NCBI GenBank assembly: GCA_002238945.1
Contig: MPNI01000008.1
Span: 1 to 64,000, forward strand
Direction of reading: 5' to 3'
Length of the DNA: 64,000 bases
Source of the DNA: Proteobacteria bacterium bin106
Lineage (GTDB): Bacteria; Bdellovibrionota_B; Oligoflexia; Oligoflexales; Bin106
Shown: positions 50,366 to 58,755 of the stretch, one piece after another
How the letters are laid out: the number at the start of each line of letters is the position of its first letter
How positions within the stretch are numbered: position 1 is the first letter of the stretch
Notes under the pieces: generated by a model
The model's database searches: none
Told to the model about the DNA's origin: nothing
What the model saw: only the letters and a program-made list of their open reading frames with translations
Program-made: the position numbers and the translations under genes

Positions 50366-51217
50366 CTAATAAAGATCAAGATCCACAATCTTTGGCACAA
50401 GATTGGATACAGGATTGGTTGGCGGCTGTTTATTGAGTTCTTTGCTTTTACGTTTTTCTATTTTGCGATAGGTCCGTGATAAAAAGCTTTTAGCAATGTC
50501 TAACTCGTCAGAGTCCGTAATAGCGCGTTTTATAATATCTTGTAGCAACAGTTGTTTGATGTCTTTTTCATCCACTTCTGTGACAGAGCCGTTTGTTACA
50601 GCTATCTCTTTGAAAATCTTGTTAGCTTCGATGCGTAAGCGACGGAGTACCGGCGGTGAGAGCAGAAGAGCAGAGACACTGTATTGGTTCATCACTTTAT
50701 GATGATTGGCTAAAGTTAAGATAGCATTGTTCTTAATACCTTCACGGCAGAGAGGATAGAGTGCAATAAAAGAAGCATCTTTGTGATGATCTAAAGCCAT
50801 GAGATTAAAGGATGATATTTTTTGAAAATCCACAGATTTCTTAATGATAATTCTATATATGTCCCATACCACACCGTTGGTGAGAATAACCCACTCCACA
50901 CCAGCCCTAGAGCCATAATCTACGGCTTGTCTGGCGTGATGGCTTTTGAGATCGATGCCAATAGCTTTCACTTCTATTAAAAATTGAATATTACCGTTCA
51001 TTTTAATGGCAAGGTCGCAATAAGTACTGCGTATTTTATATTCGGCAGTGATTTCGTTATAGCGATCGTAGCCAAAGATTTTTTCAAAAGCATCGGTGAT
51101 GATGGTTACGGTGTTAGCTTCATTTACATCACGGGCTTTAGCTGTTGCAATCACAGGTAGTAATTGCTTTAGCCCTTCAGCCATTCTTGTGCGTGCGCGT
51201 ATACCGATTTTATACAT
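50366..51217 (-). CDS. Stand-alone HsdR N-terminal-like (PD-(D/E)XK) protein, copy C
   Basis: The ATG at 51217 is chosen because the product then aligns with copy B from residue 1 (MYKIGIRARTRM compared with MYKIGTRARTRM). The frame continues 22 codons further upstream, but that segment is the duplicated leader. Core residues are Glu59 (ITAEYKI), Asp68 (CDLAI), Glu82/Lys84 (LIEVKA), Gln97 and Tyr101 (RQAVDY), and VILTNGVVWDIYRI. The C-terminal half is very similar to copy B (VMNQYSVSALLLSPPVL, IIKRAITDSDELDIAKSFL) and ends KIVDLDLY. B and C are about 60 percent identical by eye and clearly recent relative to A. Confidence 0.85.
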   Translation of the reverse strand: MYKIGIRARTRMAEGLKQLLPVIATAKARDVNEANTVTIITDAFEKIFGYDRYNEITAEYKIRSTYCDLAIKMNGNIQFLIEVKAIGIDLKSHHARQAVDYGSRAGVEWVILTNGVVWDIYRIIIKKSVDFQKISSFNLMALDHHKDASFIALYPLCREGIKNNAILTLANHHKVMNQYSVSALLLSPPVLRRLRIEANKIFKEIAVTNGSVTEVDEKDIKQLLLQDIIKRAITDSDELDIAKSFLSRTYRKIEKRKSKELNKQPPTNPVSNLVPKIVDLDLY

Positions 51218-51316
51218 GTGAATATCCCATATTATTATATGTATGCAGCATATGAATTCATGAACACATTCGGCGGCAGCCACAAAAACTATAGTAGCTT
51301 TTGAGCGGTGGCTGCC
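51218..51316 (-). promoter_or_regulatory. Duplicated leader/promoter block of copy C with dyad
   Basis: On the minus strand a TATAAT (complement of 51234-51239) lies 17 nt before the ATG. Upstream is a perfect 9-bp dyad, GGCAGCCAC (51275-51283) with GTGGCTGCC (51308-51316). The block up to 51301 is shared with copy B. The dyad has no adjacent T-tract, which suggests an operator or RNA stem rather than a terminator. Confidence 0.75.
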
Positions 51317-51376
51317 TCTATATATCTATCTATATCTATATATATGTATGATATGTAGAGGTGATCTCAAAGAAGA

Positions 51377-52492
51377 TTAAGATGCTTGAGATCCTGCAGT
51401 GGTGACAGCAGGGGGAGGAGGTTGTATGTAAGAAAATTCTTCATGACTCACAACTTTGAGAATACGAAGAAGCTCATGAGGCTTATGGCCGTTATCTTTG
51501 AGAGTATTGTAGTAAGAAGCAAATAATTGATAACCACTGACATCAAGTAGCAAAGGCTTACCATCAACCATGGCCACAGGAGTACCTGCTTTGAGGAAAC
51601 TAAAGTTAGCTGAGGTGAGTAGAGGCACCACCGTTTCATTGCTGGGATAAGGCACGACTTTTTGCCAAGTGTAAATCGTACCCAGTTGTCCGCATAAGCG
51701 CTCATCTTGATGCCAGTGAGGCACATGGCCATGTTTTTGTAAGTAACGGACGTAACGATACGCTGAAAGAACACCTAAAAAACCTAACGAGACTTGCCAA
51801 GGTTGAAAACCTCCTAAAGCTCCAAGTTCTAAAGTGATAGCTACTCCTCCCAAAGCATTCACATACTGATCTGAACACATGCCCTCAGTGGTGTAAATGC
51901 CATCCCAATAGGTTACCATATCTTGACGAGGTAGAGCACCACGGGCAAAGTGATAGCATTTGTCGGTATGAGAGAATATAAAAAAACCTTTAGGACAAGG
52001 CCCGATGGTTTGATGGAGATCAAAATAGTATCGTACTTTTGCAAGGACCTTTTTGAGATCCTGAACACGCTGTGATTCATGATCTCCTGGCTTAGGAGGT
52101 CTGCCGAAATTGCGATTTAAATCACTATCCAAGCTTCTGACTCCAGCATATGCTGCCTTGACGTTTCCAAGAAATATCACTATAGGCATGCTCAAACGTA
52201 CTTCTTCAGATAACAAAAATTCACAGAAAGCATTTAAGCTTGCAAGCCCAGCTATTTCATTGCCATGAATAATTGCTGAGGTGGCAAATGGATAAGGTTT
52301 TTCACTATCACCTTCTTTATCATGAGGCCCGATGACATGAACGTCCTCAGCTAATGTCATACCACCATGACGTTTGATCAAAGCTTGAGTTGTTTTTCGA
52401 AAGAAATCAATTTCTGTTGAAAGAAGCTTTAAAAGATCTGGAGAAATACTCATATATCTAACCCATAAAACACTCAAAAATTGCCATATCAC
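51377..52492 (-). CDS. Aspartoacylase / succinylglutamate desuccinylase family zinc deacylase
   Basis: This is an M14-like zinc hydrolase of the AstE/AspA family. The zinc and catalytic residues are visible: His and Glu in IIHGNEIAG, DLNRNFG, His in YFDLHQT, and the catalytic Glu in ITLELGALGGF. Members remove acyl groups from amino acids (N-acetylaspartate, N-succinylglutamate and similar). The substrate cannot be told. The first 13 codons are hydrophobic; the ATG at 52453 (MSISPDLLKLL) is an equally good start. It follows ricT by 35 bp on the same strand, so it is the distal gene of the tmk-holB-ricT group, although the link may be coincidental. It ends with a Pro/Ala/Thr-rich tail (PPPPAVTTAG). 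Confidence 0.85.
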   Translation of the reverse strand: MIWQFLSVLWVRYMSISPDLLKLLSTEIDFFRKTTQALIKRHGGMTLAEDVHVIGPHDKEGDSEKPYPFATSAIIHGNEIAGLASLNAFCEFLLSEEVRLSMPIVIFLGNVKAAYAGVRSLDSDLNRNFGRPPKPGDHESQRVQDLKKVLAKVRYYFDLHQTIGPCPKGFFIFSHTDKCYHFARGALPRQDMVTYWDGIYTTEGMCSDQYVNALGGVAITLELGALGGFQPWQVSLGFLGVLSAYRYVRYLQKHGHVPHWHQDERLCGQLGTIYTWQKVVPYPSNETVVPLLTSANFSFLKAGTPVAMVDGKPLLLDVSGYQLFASYYNTLKDNGHKPHELLRILKVVSHEEFSYIQPPPPAVTTAGSQAS

Positions 52493-52527
52493 AAACAGGC
52501 TAAGAAGAGGAGCATCTCTTCAAGCCG

Positions 52528-53583
52528 TTATGATTTTTTATTGTTATCGTTATCGTTGTCATCATCACCTGCTTGTGCCGGCGATTGTCGTCTCGTTTGT
52601 GTGGATTCTTGAAATTCCATTAAGGCATCAAGATCCAGTTGATCACCCCATGTGTCTGTTGATGATGAGGAATCTTCGGCCATAGAAGAATCGTCTTGGG
52701 ATTTATGACGTTTCTGTTTGGATTTTGTCGGTCTTTGGGAATCGCTTCTACGTCCTCGATCACTTCTACGATGACTTAAGATTTTTAATTCTTCTAAAGA
52801 ACACGACTCATAATCACCGGCTTCCGTTTTCACCGTGATGATCTCGTTGAGAATATCCAAATGACTCACCACTCCAGACATCTGCATGTTGATAATTTCC
52901 ACCACAGCACCTAAAGAAGGTAGCTTAGCTCGTGCTTGTGTGTACATATCATTTTCATAAGATAGACAACATCGCAGGCGCCCACATCCTCCTGAAATCT
53001 GTGAAGGATTAAGAGCAAGGTTTTGATTCTTGGCCATCTTGATAGAAACCGGGACAAATTCACGCAAAAAGGTGGAACAACAATACTGCCTGCCACATAT
53101 GCCCACTCCCCCAGCTAGCTTGGTTTGATCACGAGCGCCAATCTGTCTGAGTTCAATGCGAGAGCGTAACTCTCCGGCGAGTTTTTTCACAAGAAGACGG
53201 AAGTCCACACGATCAGGAGCTGAAAAGAATATAATCACCTTCTGGCTGCTCAATTCACTTCCTAGCTGTAACCGACAACCCACCACTTCCATCTTCAGTT
53301 GAAATTGTTTGATGGCACGACTCGCTATCTGTTGTGCTTCTTGGTCTCCTGGATAGTTGCCTGCATCCAGATCGCGAGATCCAGCAAGACGAATCACCGA
53401 TCGTAGGGTTTTATGAGGAGCTAAATTCTCGTATTTCAGCACAGCTACTCGAGCCACTGAGTTGCCCTTTTCGTCATCAACACAAACCGCATCTCCAACC
53501 TGTAAGACGAGATTTTTATAGGAAAAATCATATATTTTTCCTGCAGGAAAAAACTGCACTCCAGCAATATTTGTTTGCATCAT
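52528..53583 (-). CDS. ricT: PSP1 domain protein RicT-like
   Basis: RicT (YaaT) belongs to the PSP1 family. In Bacillus it acts with RicA and RicF in a complex with iron-sulfur clusters that supports RNase Y-dependent mRNA processing, sporulation and competence. The conserved core is clear: GARDQTKLAGGVGICGRQYCC, then STFLREFVPVSIKMAKNQNL, NPSQISGGCGRLRCCLSYE. The cysteines in CGRQYCC and CGRLRCC are the cluster ligands. The C-terminal 90 residues are a charged, low-complexity extension (RRSDRGRRSDSQR, DDDNDNDNN) unlike the Bacillus form. The gene lies in the tmk-holB-ricT order found in Firmicutes and others. RNase Y is also encoded in this window, consistent with a shared pathway. Confidence 0.93.
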   Translation of the reverse strand: MMQTNIAGVQFFPAGKIYDFSYKNLVLQVGDAVCVDDEKGNSVARVAVLKYENLAPHKTLRSVIRLAGSRDLDAGNYPGDQEAQQIASRAIKQFQLKMEVVGCRLQLGSELSSQKVIIFFSAPDRVDFRLLVKKLAGELRSRIELRQIGARDQTKLAGGVGICGRQYCCSTFLREFVPVSIKMAKNQNLALNPSQISGGCGRLRCCLSYENDMYTQARAKLPSLGAVVEIINMQMSGVVSHLDILNEIITVKTEAGDYESCSLEELKILSHRRSDRGRRSDSQRPTKSKQKRHKSQDDSSMAEDSSSSTDTWGDQLDLDALMEFQESTQTRRQSPAQAGDDDNDNDNNKKS

Positions 53584-53919
53584 TGTTTTGTTTTTATGTG
53601 TTAGCTAGTTGTGTTAGCTAGGTGTTATTAGGTGCCTTCGTCATATCAAAGCCGTTACGTTCTTAAAAAAGATAGTAGCGGTTGTTTATACTTTTTATAT
53701 CTTTTTATATCCTCATATATCCTCATATATCCTCATATCCTTTGCGGTATATTCTTTATATATCTCTATATCCTCTGCAGTGTTGTTTTTATATAGCTTC
53801 TGAATATCATAGAACAGCAAAAACAGAATGCGTTTATACACATTCTAGCAAAATGCTTCATGCATGTCACTTGCTTCATATATCACTGTCAGTGACTTTT
53901 TTAGAGATATCACACCTTG
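53584..53919. other. Gap between holB and ricT with 10-bp repeats
   Basis: This 336-bp gap separates ricT from holB on the same strand. It contains tandem 10-bp units (ctttttatat x 2 at 53691-53710 and cctcatatat x 2.5 from 53711). It may hold a ricT promoter. No gene is seen. Confidence 0.5.
53691..53737. repeat. Tandem repeats, 10 bp units
   Basis: Two copies of ctttttatat are followed by cctcatatat twice and a truncated third copy. Confidence 0.88.
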
Positions 53920-54918
53920 TTAGCTTTGAGATGGCGTTGGAGAAAGGAGGGCATTTAAGATCATGTGGTTGTTTAAAGCCACAGGCTTATGTTTAAGCGC
54001 CTTGTGGTAGCGTGTGAGTAACTGACGCCGGTGGTGTATGGTGTGTATTTGGGCCTGTGTTTGGTTAGCAAGCTTGTTTGATGTTTGTGGGTGATGGTTG
54101 CTGTCTTTGGTCTTCTGTCGATATAACATATTAAGGCTCATCTCGATGGCTTGTAATAGAGGAGCTGTTGTTATTTTAGCGCGTTTAGCTAGCTCGTTTG
54201 CTAGATGGGCTGAATGAAGAGCGCTGTGGATGTTATGAGCTAAAAACATATCTTTGAGTGTAAAAAAAAGCTCTTTGTGTTCTATAAAAAATAAGGCCTC
54301 TCCTACAGATCCACCACATAATGAAGCCAGTTTGCAGCACTCTTCGTTGGATAAGGATGTCTTAGAAAGTGTCTTTGATTGAGCGAGTTCATGGTTTAAA
54401 GCTTTACAAAAAGATAAGGTATCAAGTGGTGGTACGTAACATGATATGAGACGTGAAAGTAAGGTGTGTGGTAGTGCGTCTTTACGAGAGCTGGTAAGCA
54501 AGATAATAGCTTTAGCTGGTGGCTCTTCAAAGGTTTTGAGCAAGACATTGATGGCAGCAATGGAGAAACGTTCCACATCTTTGATGATCACTATGCGATA
54601 AGGACCTCTGGCAGGCTGAAGCCGTAAATGTTGGCGCAATGCATCGGCGTTTTCACGTTTTAAAGTGTCTTCATCTAAAGGGGCTTGCCAAACATCAGGC
54701 CACTGATCTTGGATAGTGTCATTCATATGAACGGCTTGTGTTGAAGAGGCAGGAAGAGTGTGCTGTATGATTTTTTGGATCATCTTATATTTACCAATAC
54801 CTTTGTTGCCATATAACAAAAGCATTTGAGGCAGGCAGCCCTGGCTTGCTAGCGCACAAAGTCGCTCTAGAAGATCCTTACGGCTTAAACATGTTTGTTG
54901 TGAAGTAGTTACGGACAT
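53920..54918 (-). CDS. holB: DNA polymerase III subunit delta' (HolB-like)
   Basis: This is an AAA+ clamp-loader subunit. The P-loop is LLYGNKGIGKYKM, and RIVIIKDVERFSIAAINVLL with KTFEEPPAKAIILLTSS matches the conserved delta-prime region after Walker B (the family usually has LLKTLEEPP). SRLISCYV stands where the SRC motif occurs. The usual zinc-binding cysteines are absent, as in many HolB proteins of other phyla. At 332 residues the length is normal. It lies 45 bp downstream of tmk on the same strand, the classic tmk-holB pair, and upstream of ricT. Confidence 0.9.
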   Translation of the reverse strand: MSVTTSQQTCLSRKDLLERLCALASQGCLPQMLLLYGNKGIGKYKMIQKIIQHTLPASSTQAVHMNDTIQDQWPDVWQAPLDEDTLKRENADALRQHLRLQPARGPYRIVIIKDVERFSIAAINVLLKTFEEPPAKAIILLTSSRKDALPHTLLSRLISCYVPPLDTLSFCKALNHELAQSKTLSKTSLSNEECCKLASLCGGSVGEALFFIEHKELFFTLKDMFLAHNIHSALHSAHLANELAKRAKITTAPLLQAIEMSLNMLYRQKTKDSNHHPQTSNKLANQTQAQIHTIHHRRQLLTRYHKALKHKPVALNNHMILNALLSPTPSQS

Positions 54919-54963
54919 GGTTTCCTTGGACTCTCGTGAGAGTTTATTGTCAGAATGTCAGAA

Positions 54964-55668
54964 TCAGATGGCTAGATGCTTTTGCATCACTTCCATGACC
55001 TGCTGTGCTATGTCATCAGCAGGTTTGTGGGCATCAATGATACAAAAACGCTGTGTGTCTTTTTGCTCAAGAGCTAAATATCCTTCGCGGATCTTTTGGT
55101 GAAAAGAGAGTGCTGCATCATCAAAACGTTCCACAGATGATGTTTGGGAGGCTGTGGATGATTCTTGGCGTTCCTTGCGCCGTTTGCACAAAAACTTAGG
55201 TGAGGCATCGAGTAAAAACGTTAAAGATGGTAGACAGCCATAAGTGCTATGGCTGATAAGAGTTTCAATAAACTCTGTGGGTAATTGTCCGACATAACCT
55301 TGATAAACGCGAGTGGAATCGACAAATCGATCACTCACCACAATTTTTGCGCTAAGTAAAGCAGGGATGATAGCGTAACGCACATGTTGAGCACGGGCTG
55401 CTGAAACCAGTAAAGCATCAGCTTCCTGCGTTAATCTTTCAGCAGAAGATGTGTCTGAGGGGGCTTTGTGTTTAAACAACTGACGAATACGGCAAGCTAA
55501 CGGTGTGCCACCAGGTTCATGGGTGATGAATGCATCAAGCTGTTTTTGTAACAATAGCGTTTTTATGTTGTGAGCTAATCGTGTTTTTCCAGCACCATCA
55601 CAACCTTCAATGGAGATAAATCGCCTGAGATGTTCTTTGGTTAAGGGGGTGAAATTATTTTTTTGCAT
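54964..55668 (-). CDS. tmk: Thymidylate kinase
   Basis: This kinase phosphorylates dTMP to dTDP. The P-loop is FISIEGCDGAGKTRLA, the dTMP-binding segment THEPGGTPLACRIR, and the DRF motif with YQG is VVSDRFVDSTRVYQGYVGQLP. The lid region contains RKERQESS with basic residues. The 234-residue length is typical. It starts at 55668 with a 16-residue N-terminal extension before the core. It is the first gene of the tmk-holB-ricT set and is divergent from the Ser/Thr kinase gene at 55858, with about 190 bp between them for the two promoters. Confidence 0.96.
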   Translation of the reverse strand: MQKNNFTPLTKEHLRRFISIEGCDGAGKTRLAHNIKTLLLQKQLDAFITHEPGGTPLACRIRQLFKHKAPSDTSSAERLTQEADALLVSAARAQHVRYAIIPALLSAKIVVSDRFVDSTRVYQGYVGQLPTEFIETLISHSTYGCLPSLTFLLDASPKFLCKRRKERQESSTASQTSSVERFDDAALSFHQKIREGYLALEQKDTQRFCIIDAHKPADDIAQQVMEVMQKHLAI

Positions 55669-55857
55669 AGCTCACATCCTAGAAGTTTTGATGCATGGAA
55701 TCACATTCTATGTCATGTCATCTGAGTTAACGACCCTTATCTTGAGAATTTGGTGTAGGGTTTTTTCTTAACTCAAAGGCAAATTATACCGACGCACGGC
55801 CGTAGTACTAGAATGTTTTTCGTTTCTTTCATGTGAAAGGTACTCAGGCTGGCAGCT

Positions 55858-57861
55858 ATGGGTTATAAACTTGTCAAAAAGCTTTCGCAGGGCGGAATGG
55901 CTGAAATATTTCTAGCCAGTAAACACAACCGCAAAGGCAACCTCAAACTTTGGTGCATCAAGAGGATTTTACCTCATTATGTGGACGATGATGAGTTTGC
56001 GAAAATGTTTCGTGATGAATTCCGTATCACCAAACGCTTTGTTCATCCCAATCTCATTGCTATCAAAGAATATGTCTTTATTGATGAAGCACCAGCTATT
56101 GTTATGGAGTTTGTTCCGGGTACGGATATTCGGGATATTTTAGTGGCCTGTGAACGTACCAAAAAACGTCTTACAGTCCCTATGGCATGTTTTTTAATAG
56201 CTCAAGCAGCTCGAGGCTTAAACTACGTTCATAAACTCAAAAATGAACAAGGCCAGCCTCTCAGCATTGTTCATCGTGATATCTCCCCACAAAATATTTT
56301 GGTGTCTTTTCGTGGAGCTGTTAAGGTCATTGATTTTGGTATCGCTGATACCAATGCCAAGCTCAATGTCACTAAACCGGGAGTGATTAAAGGCAAATTC
56401 TCTTATATGTCACCAGAACAAGTAGGCATGAAAGAGGTGGATTCTCGTACAGATATCTTTGCTTTAGGTGTGGTGCTGTGGGAGATGCTGGCGATGCGCA
56501 AACTCTTTCAAGGTGCTAATGAAATCCAAACCATTGAGTTGGTGCAACAATGTACTATTCGCAAAAATATCCAAGATCTCAATAAAGATGTTAATGATAA
56601 TCTGGCAGGTATTTTCCATAAAGTGCTAGCAAAAGACCCTGGTGAGCGCTACGCATCAGGCAAAGAGTTTGATGACGACCTCTGTGCTCATATTAAGAAG
56701 TACTATCCAGGGTTTAGTCAAAAAGAGCTTGTGAAATTCTTGCGAACATTGATGGAAAAGAAATATCGCAAAATTAAAGAACATATCCATCTTGCTAGCA
56801 AAGATGAGGAAAAGCGCAAGAAAGCTTCTCCTTCTTCTGATCTACCAGAGTCAACATTTTCCAACAGCGTGCTTTTTCAATCCTCAGTTTCATCCTCGTC
56901 ATCGAAAAAGAAGACGACATCCACATCTTGGGATAAAGATTTTGAAAAAAGTGTTTATAAAAGCCAAGATCCTGTGTTTGAAAAAAGCAAAATATCAAAT
57001 ATGGATGAACCTAAAATAGATGAAGCCATCATAGACAGGGAATTGTCTTTAGTTACCACATTGGATGATGCCATGACATCAGGTTCAGCAAATTACACTC
57101 ACCTGCGTTTGCCATCAGCTAACAACCCCAACAGTTCTCTTAATGTGAGAGGGTATGTAAAAAACGAGGTGTATACGCCTTCAAAGAAAAAAGCCACAAA
57201 AGCTGCTGCTGCTATTAAGAAGAAAGTTAACAAAAAAAAGCTGCAAACATCTATGGCTATTACTTTGGTGGGGCTTGCAGCTGCAGCAGCATTGTTTGTT
57301 ATATTGTCGCTATTTAACGATTTACCAAGTAGCAGTAATGCCACAGTTACTGTGGATAATAATACCATCTTCACAGTTAAGACCTTTCCATCATCAGCTA
57401 AAATAGCACTTAATGGCAAGCCACTATCAAAATATTACATCCAATCTCCTTATGCTTTACCGCGGCATAAGCTAGCTGATGGCCGCAATATCTTGAGGGT
57501 TTCGCGTGCTGGCTTTGAAACAGAAAATTATGCATTCCATCGCGATAAACTCGATAGTCTTAGAGAAATTGATATCTCCTTAAAGCCTAAATCTGATCTA
57601 GGAGTGCTACTTCTTGTGAGCCATCCTAATTCTAAAATACGTACTGTTGATTATAGCTTTGGTGAAAAACTCGCCGTAGGCTCTTTGTCACCAAACAAAG
57701 ATGCTCGTGTGACATTCTTGCAACCAGGACGGAATTATGTGGTTAATTTTACAGCAAAAGATATGCAATTTCGCTGTAATTTAGCCAGCTCCCCATCCAA
57801 GAAAAAAGTGACTTATTTGATTTATCCAGAAATAGAAGCCTGTGTGCCAAAGACAAAGTAA
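55858..57861 (+). CDS. Membrane Ser/Thr protein kinase with PEGA-like extracytoplasmic domain
   Basis: This is an active-looking Hanks-type kinase: glycine loop LSQGGMAEIFLA (residues 9-20), Lys35 in WCIKRIL, catalytic HRDISPQN (139-146), and DFG at 159-161. SPE in YMSPEQVG stands for APE. The HRDxSPQN form is typical of deltaproteobacterial lineages. After a Ser/Lys-rich linker (about 315-460) comes one membrane helix (MAITLVGLAAAAALFVILSL) and a C-terminal periplasmic region (TFPSSAKIALNGKPLS, RVSRAGFETENY) like the PEGA domain that binds peptidoglycan or glycans. It probably senses the envelope state. Its substrates are unknown. It is divergent from tmk and converges on ppa. Confidence 0.93.
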   Translation: MGYKLVKKLSQGGMAEIFLASKHNRKGNLKLWCIKRILPHYVDDDEFAKMFRDEFRITKRFVHPNLIAIKEYVFIDEAPAIVMEFVPGTDIRDILVACERTKKRLTVPMACFLIAQAARGLNYVHKLKNEQGQPLSIVHRDISPQNILVSFRGAVKVIDFGIADTNAKLNVTKPGVIKGKFSYMSPEQVGMKEVDSRTDIFALGVVLWEMLAMRKLFQGANEIQTIELVQQCTIRKNIQDLNKDVNDNLAGIFHKVLAKDPGERYASGKEFDDDLCAHIKKYYPGFSQKELVKFLRTLMEKKYRKIKEHIHLASKDEEKRKKASPSSDLPESTFSNSVLFQSSVSSSSSKKKTTSTSWDKDFEKSVYKSQDPVFEKSKISNMDEPKIDEAIIDRELSLVTTLDDAMTSGSANYTHLRLPSANNPNSSLNVRGYVKNEVYTPSKKKATKAAAAIKKKVNKKKLQTSMAITLVGLAAAAALFVILSLFNDLPSSSNATVTVDNNTIFTVKTFPSSAKIALNGKPLSKYYIQSPYALPRHKLADGRNILRVSRAGFETENYAFHRDKLDSLREIDISLKPKSDLGVLLLVSHPNSKIRTVDYSFGEKLAVGSLSPNKDARVTFLQPGRNYVVNFTAKDMQFRCNLASSPSKKKVTYLIYPEIEACVPKTK

Positions 57862-57899
57862 TGGCTTTGAAAGATACTCACATACCTTCATGTTCCCTA

Positions 57900-58619
57900 T
57901 CACTTATAAGAATAGTGAGCTTGGTAATCCTTACAAGCTAGGGAGACGATGGTGCTGGCTTCTTTGGCGTTATAAGAATGAATTATGGTTATCTTACGCG
58001 GGGTTATCTTACGTGGTACTGATGGAGAGGAAGATGAAGATTCAGCTGTGGCAGGTAAGTCTTTGTAGGTAAGAAAATAGTGTTGAATCTTATCTAAACA
58101 TTTTAGAGGTAGGTCAGCTATATCATCCATATCTCCATAAACAGTATCGTTGCGTAATACGGCAAGAATTTTATCATCGGCTTTTCCACCATCAAGCATC
58201 CTTAATCCACCAATCACTTTGGCTTCCACTAAAACATCACTGGCCTGAAAGTGACGATCTGTAAACACACAGATATCCAAAGGATCACCATCACCAACAC
58301 ACCCATCAGCTGCTTTGTTGTGACCGCTTTCGTATAAGGCTTTGCGGGTATGTTCAGCGACGTGATGATCACAATAACTACGAGGTACAAAGCCATACAA
58401 ACAGGGCAGCATGTTGGTATACTTTTGAGGGCGGTCCACTGTTAAAAGACCCGTGTCTTTATCTAATTCCAATTTCACATCACTCTGTGGAGTCATTTCC
58501 ACATACACCCGTACGTAGCAAGGATGCTGGGATGGGTGATGGATCAAAGGATCCACACCATGCCATGGATGAGCACGATAAGAAGGAAAATGAGGAGAAT
58601 CGCTAGAAGAGATATTCAC
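57900..58619 (-). CDS. ppa: Inorganic pyrophosphatase (family I)
   Basis: This soluble cytosolic enzyme hydrolyses pyrophosphate and drives biosynthetic reactions. Family landmarks are YVEMTPQSDVKLELDKDTG, LLTVDRPQKYTNMLP, CLYGFVPRSYC, the metal-binding GDGDPLDICV, and GGLRMLDGGKADDKILAV. The sequence is longer and more like the eukaryotic/Chlamydia-type than E. coli Ppa, with an N-terminal extension (HPWHGVDPLIHH). The C-terminus contains a Ser-rich stretch and PRKITPRKIT, encoded by a 15-bp tandem duplication at 57987-58016. It converges on the kinase gene and is upstream-flanked by the ABC transporter genes on the same strand. Confidence 0.94.
   Translation of the reverse strand: MNISSSDSPHFPSYRAHPWHGVDPLIHHPSQHPCYVRVYVEMTPQSDVKLELDKDTGLLTVDRPQKYTNMLPCLYGFVPRSYCDHHVAEHTRKALYESGHNKAADGCVGDGDPLDICVFTDRHFQASDVLVEAKVIGGLRMLDGGKADDKILAVLRNDTVYGDMDDIADLPLKCLDKIQHYFLTYKDLPATAESSSSSPSVPRKITPRKITIIHSYNAKEASTIVSLACKDYQAHYSYK
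57987..58016. repeat. Tandem repeat, 15 bp x 2, in ppa
   Basis: Two 15-bp units with a single difference encode the repeated PRKIT near the C-terminus of the pyrophosphatase, a recent in-frame duplication in a conserved enzyme. Confidence 0.9.
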
Positions 58620-58755
58620 TTTGGGTTAACCTCTCTTTTGTATGGTATTGGGGATTTATTCCATGAGTTATGTACTCATTTGGGGGATGTGAAAAGCCAA
58701 ATTTAGCTGATCATATCATCTTTGTGATTTTTATCGCAAACACAAATCTTTCCAT

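Noticed and set aside
48313-51217. Classical type I restriction system
   Set aside because: Only the nuclease-like N-terminal domain is present; the helicase part, HsdM and HsdS are absent.
53682-53996. 104-codon plus-strand frame between ricT and holB
   Set aside because: The product is low-complexity Tyr/Ile/Ser from AT repeats, and its end overlaps holB antisense.
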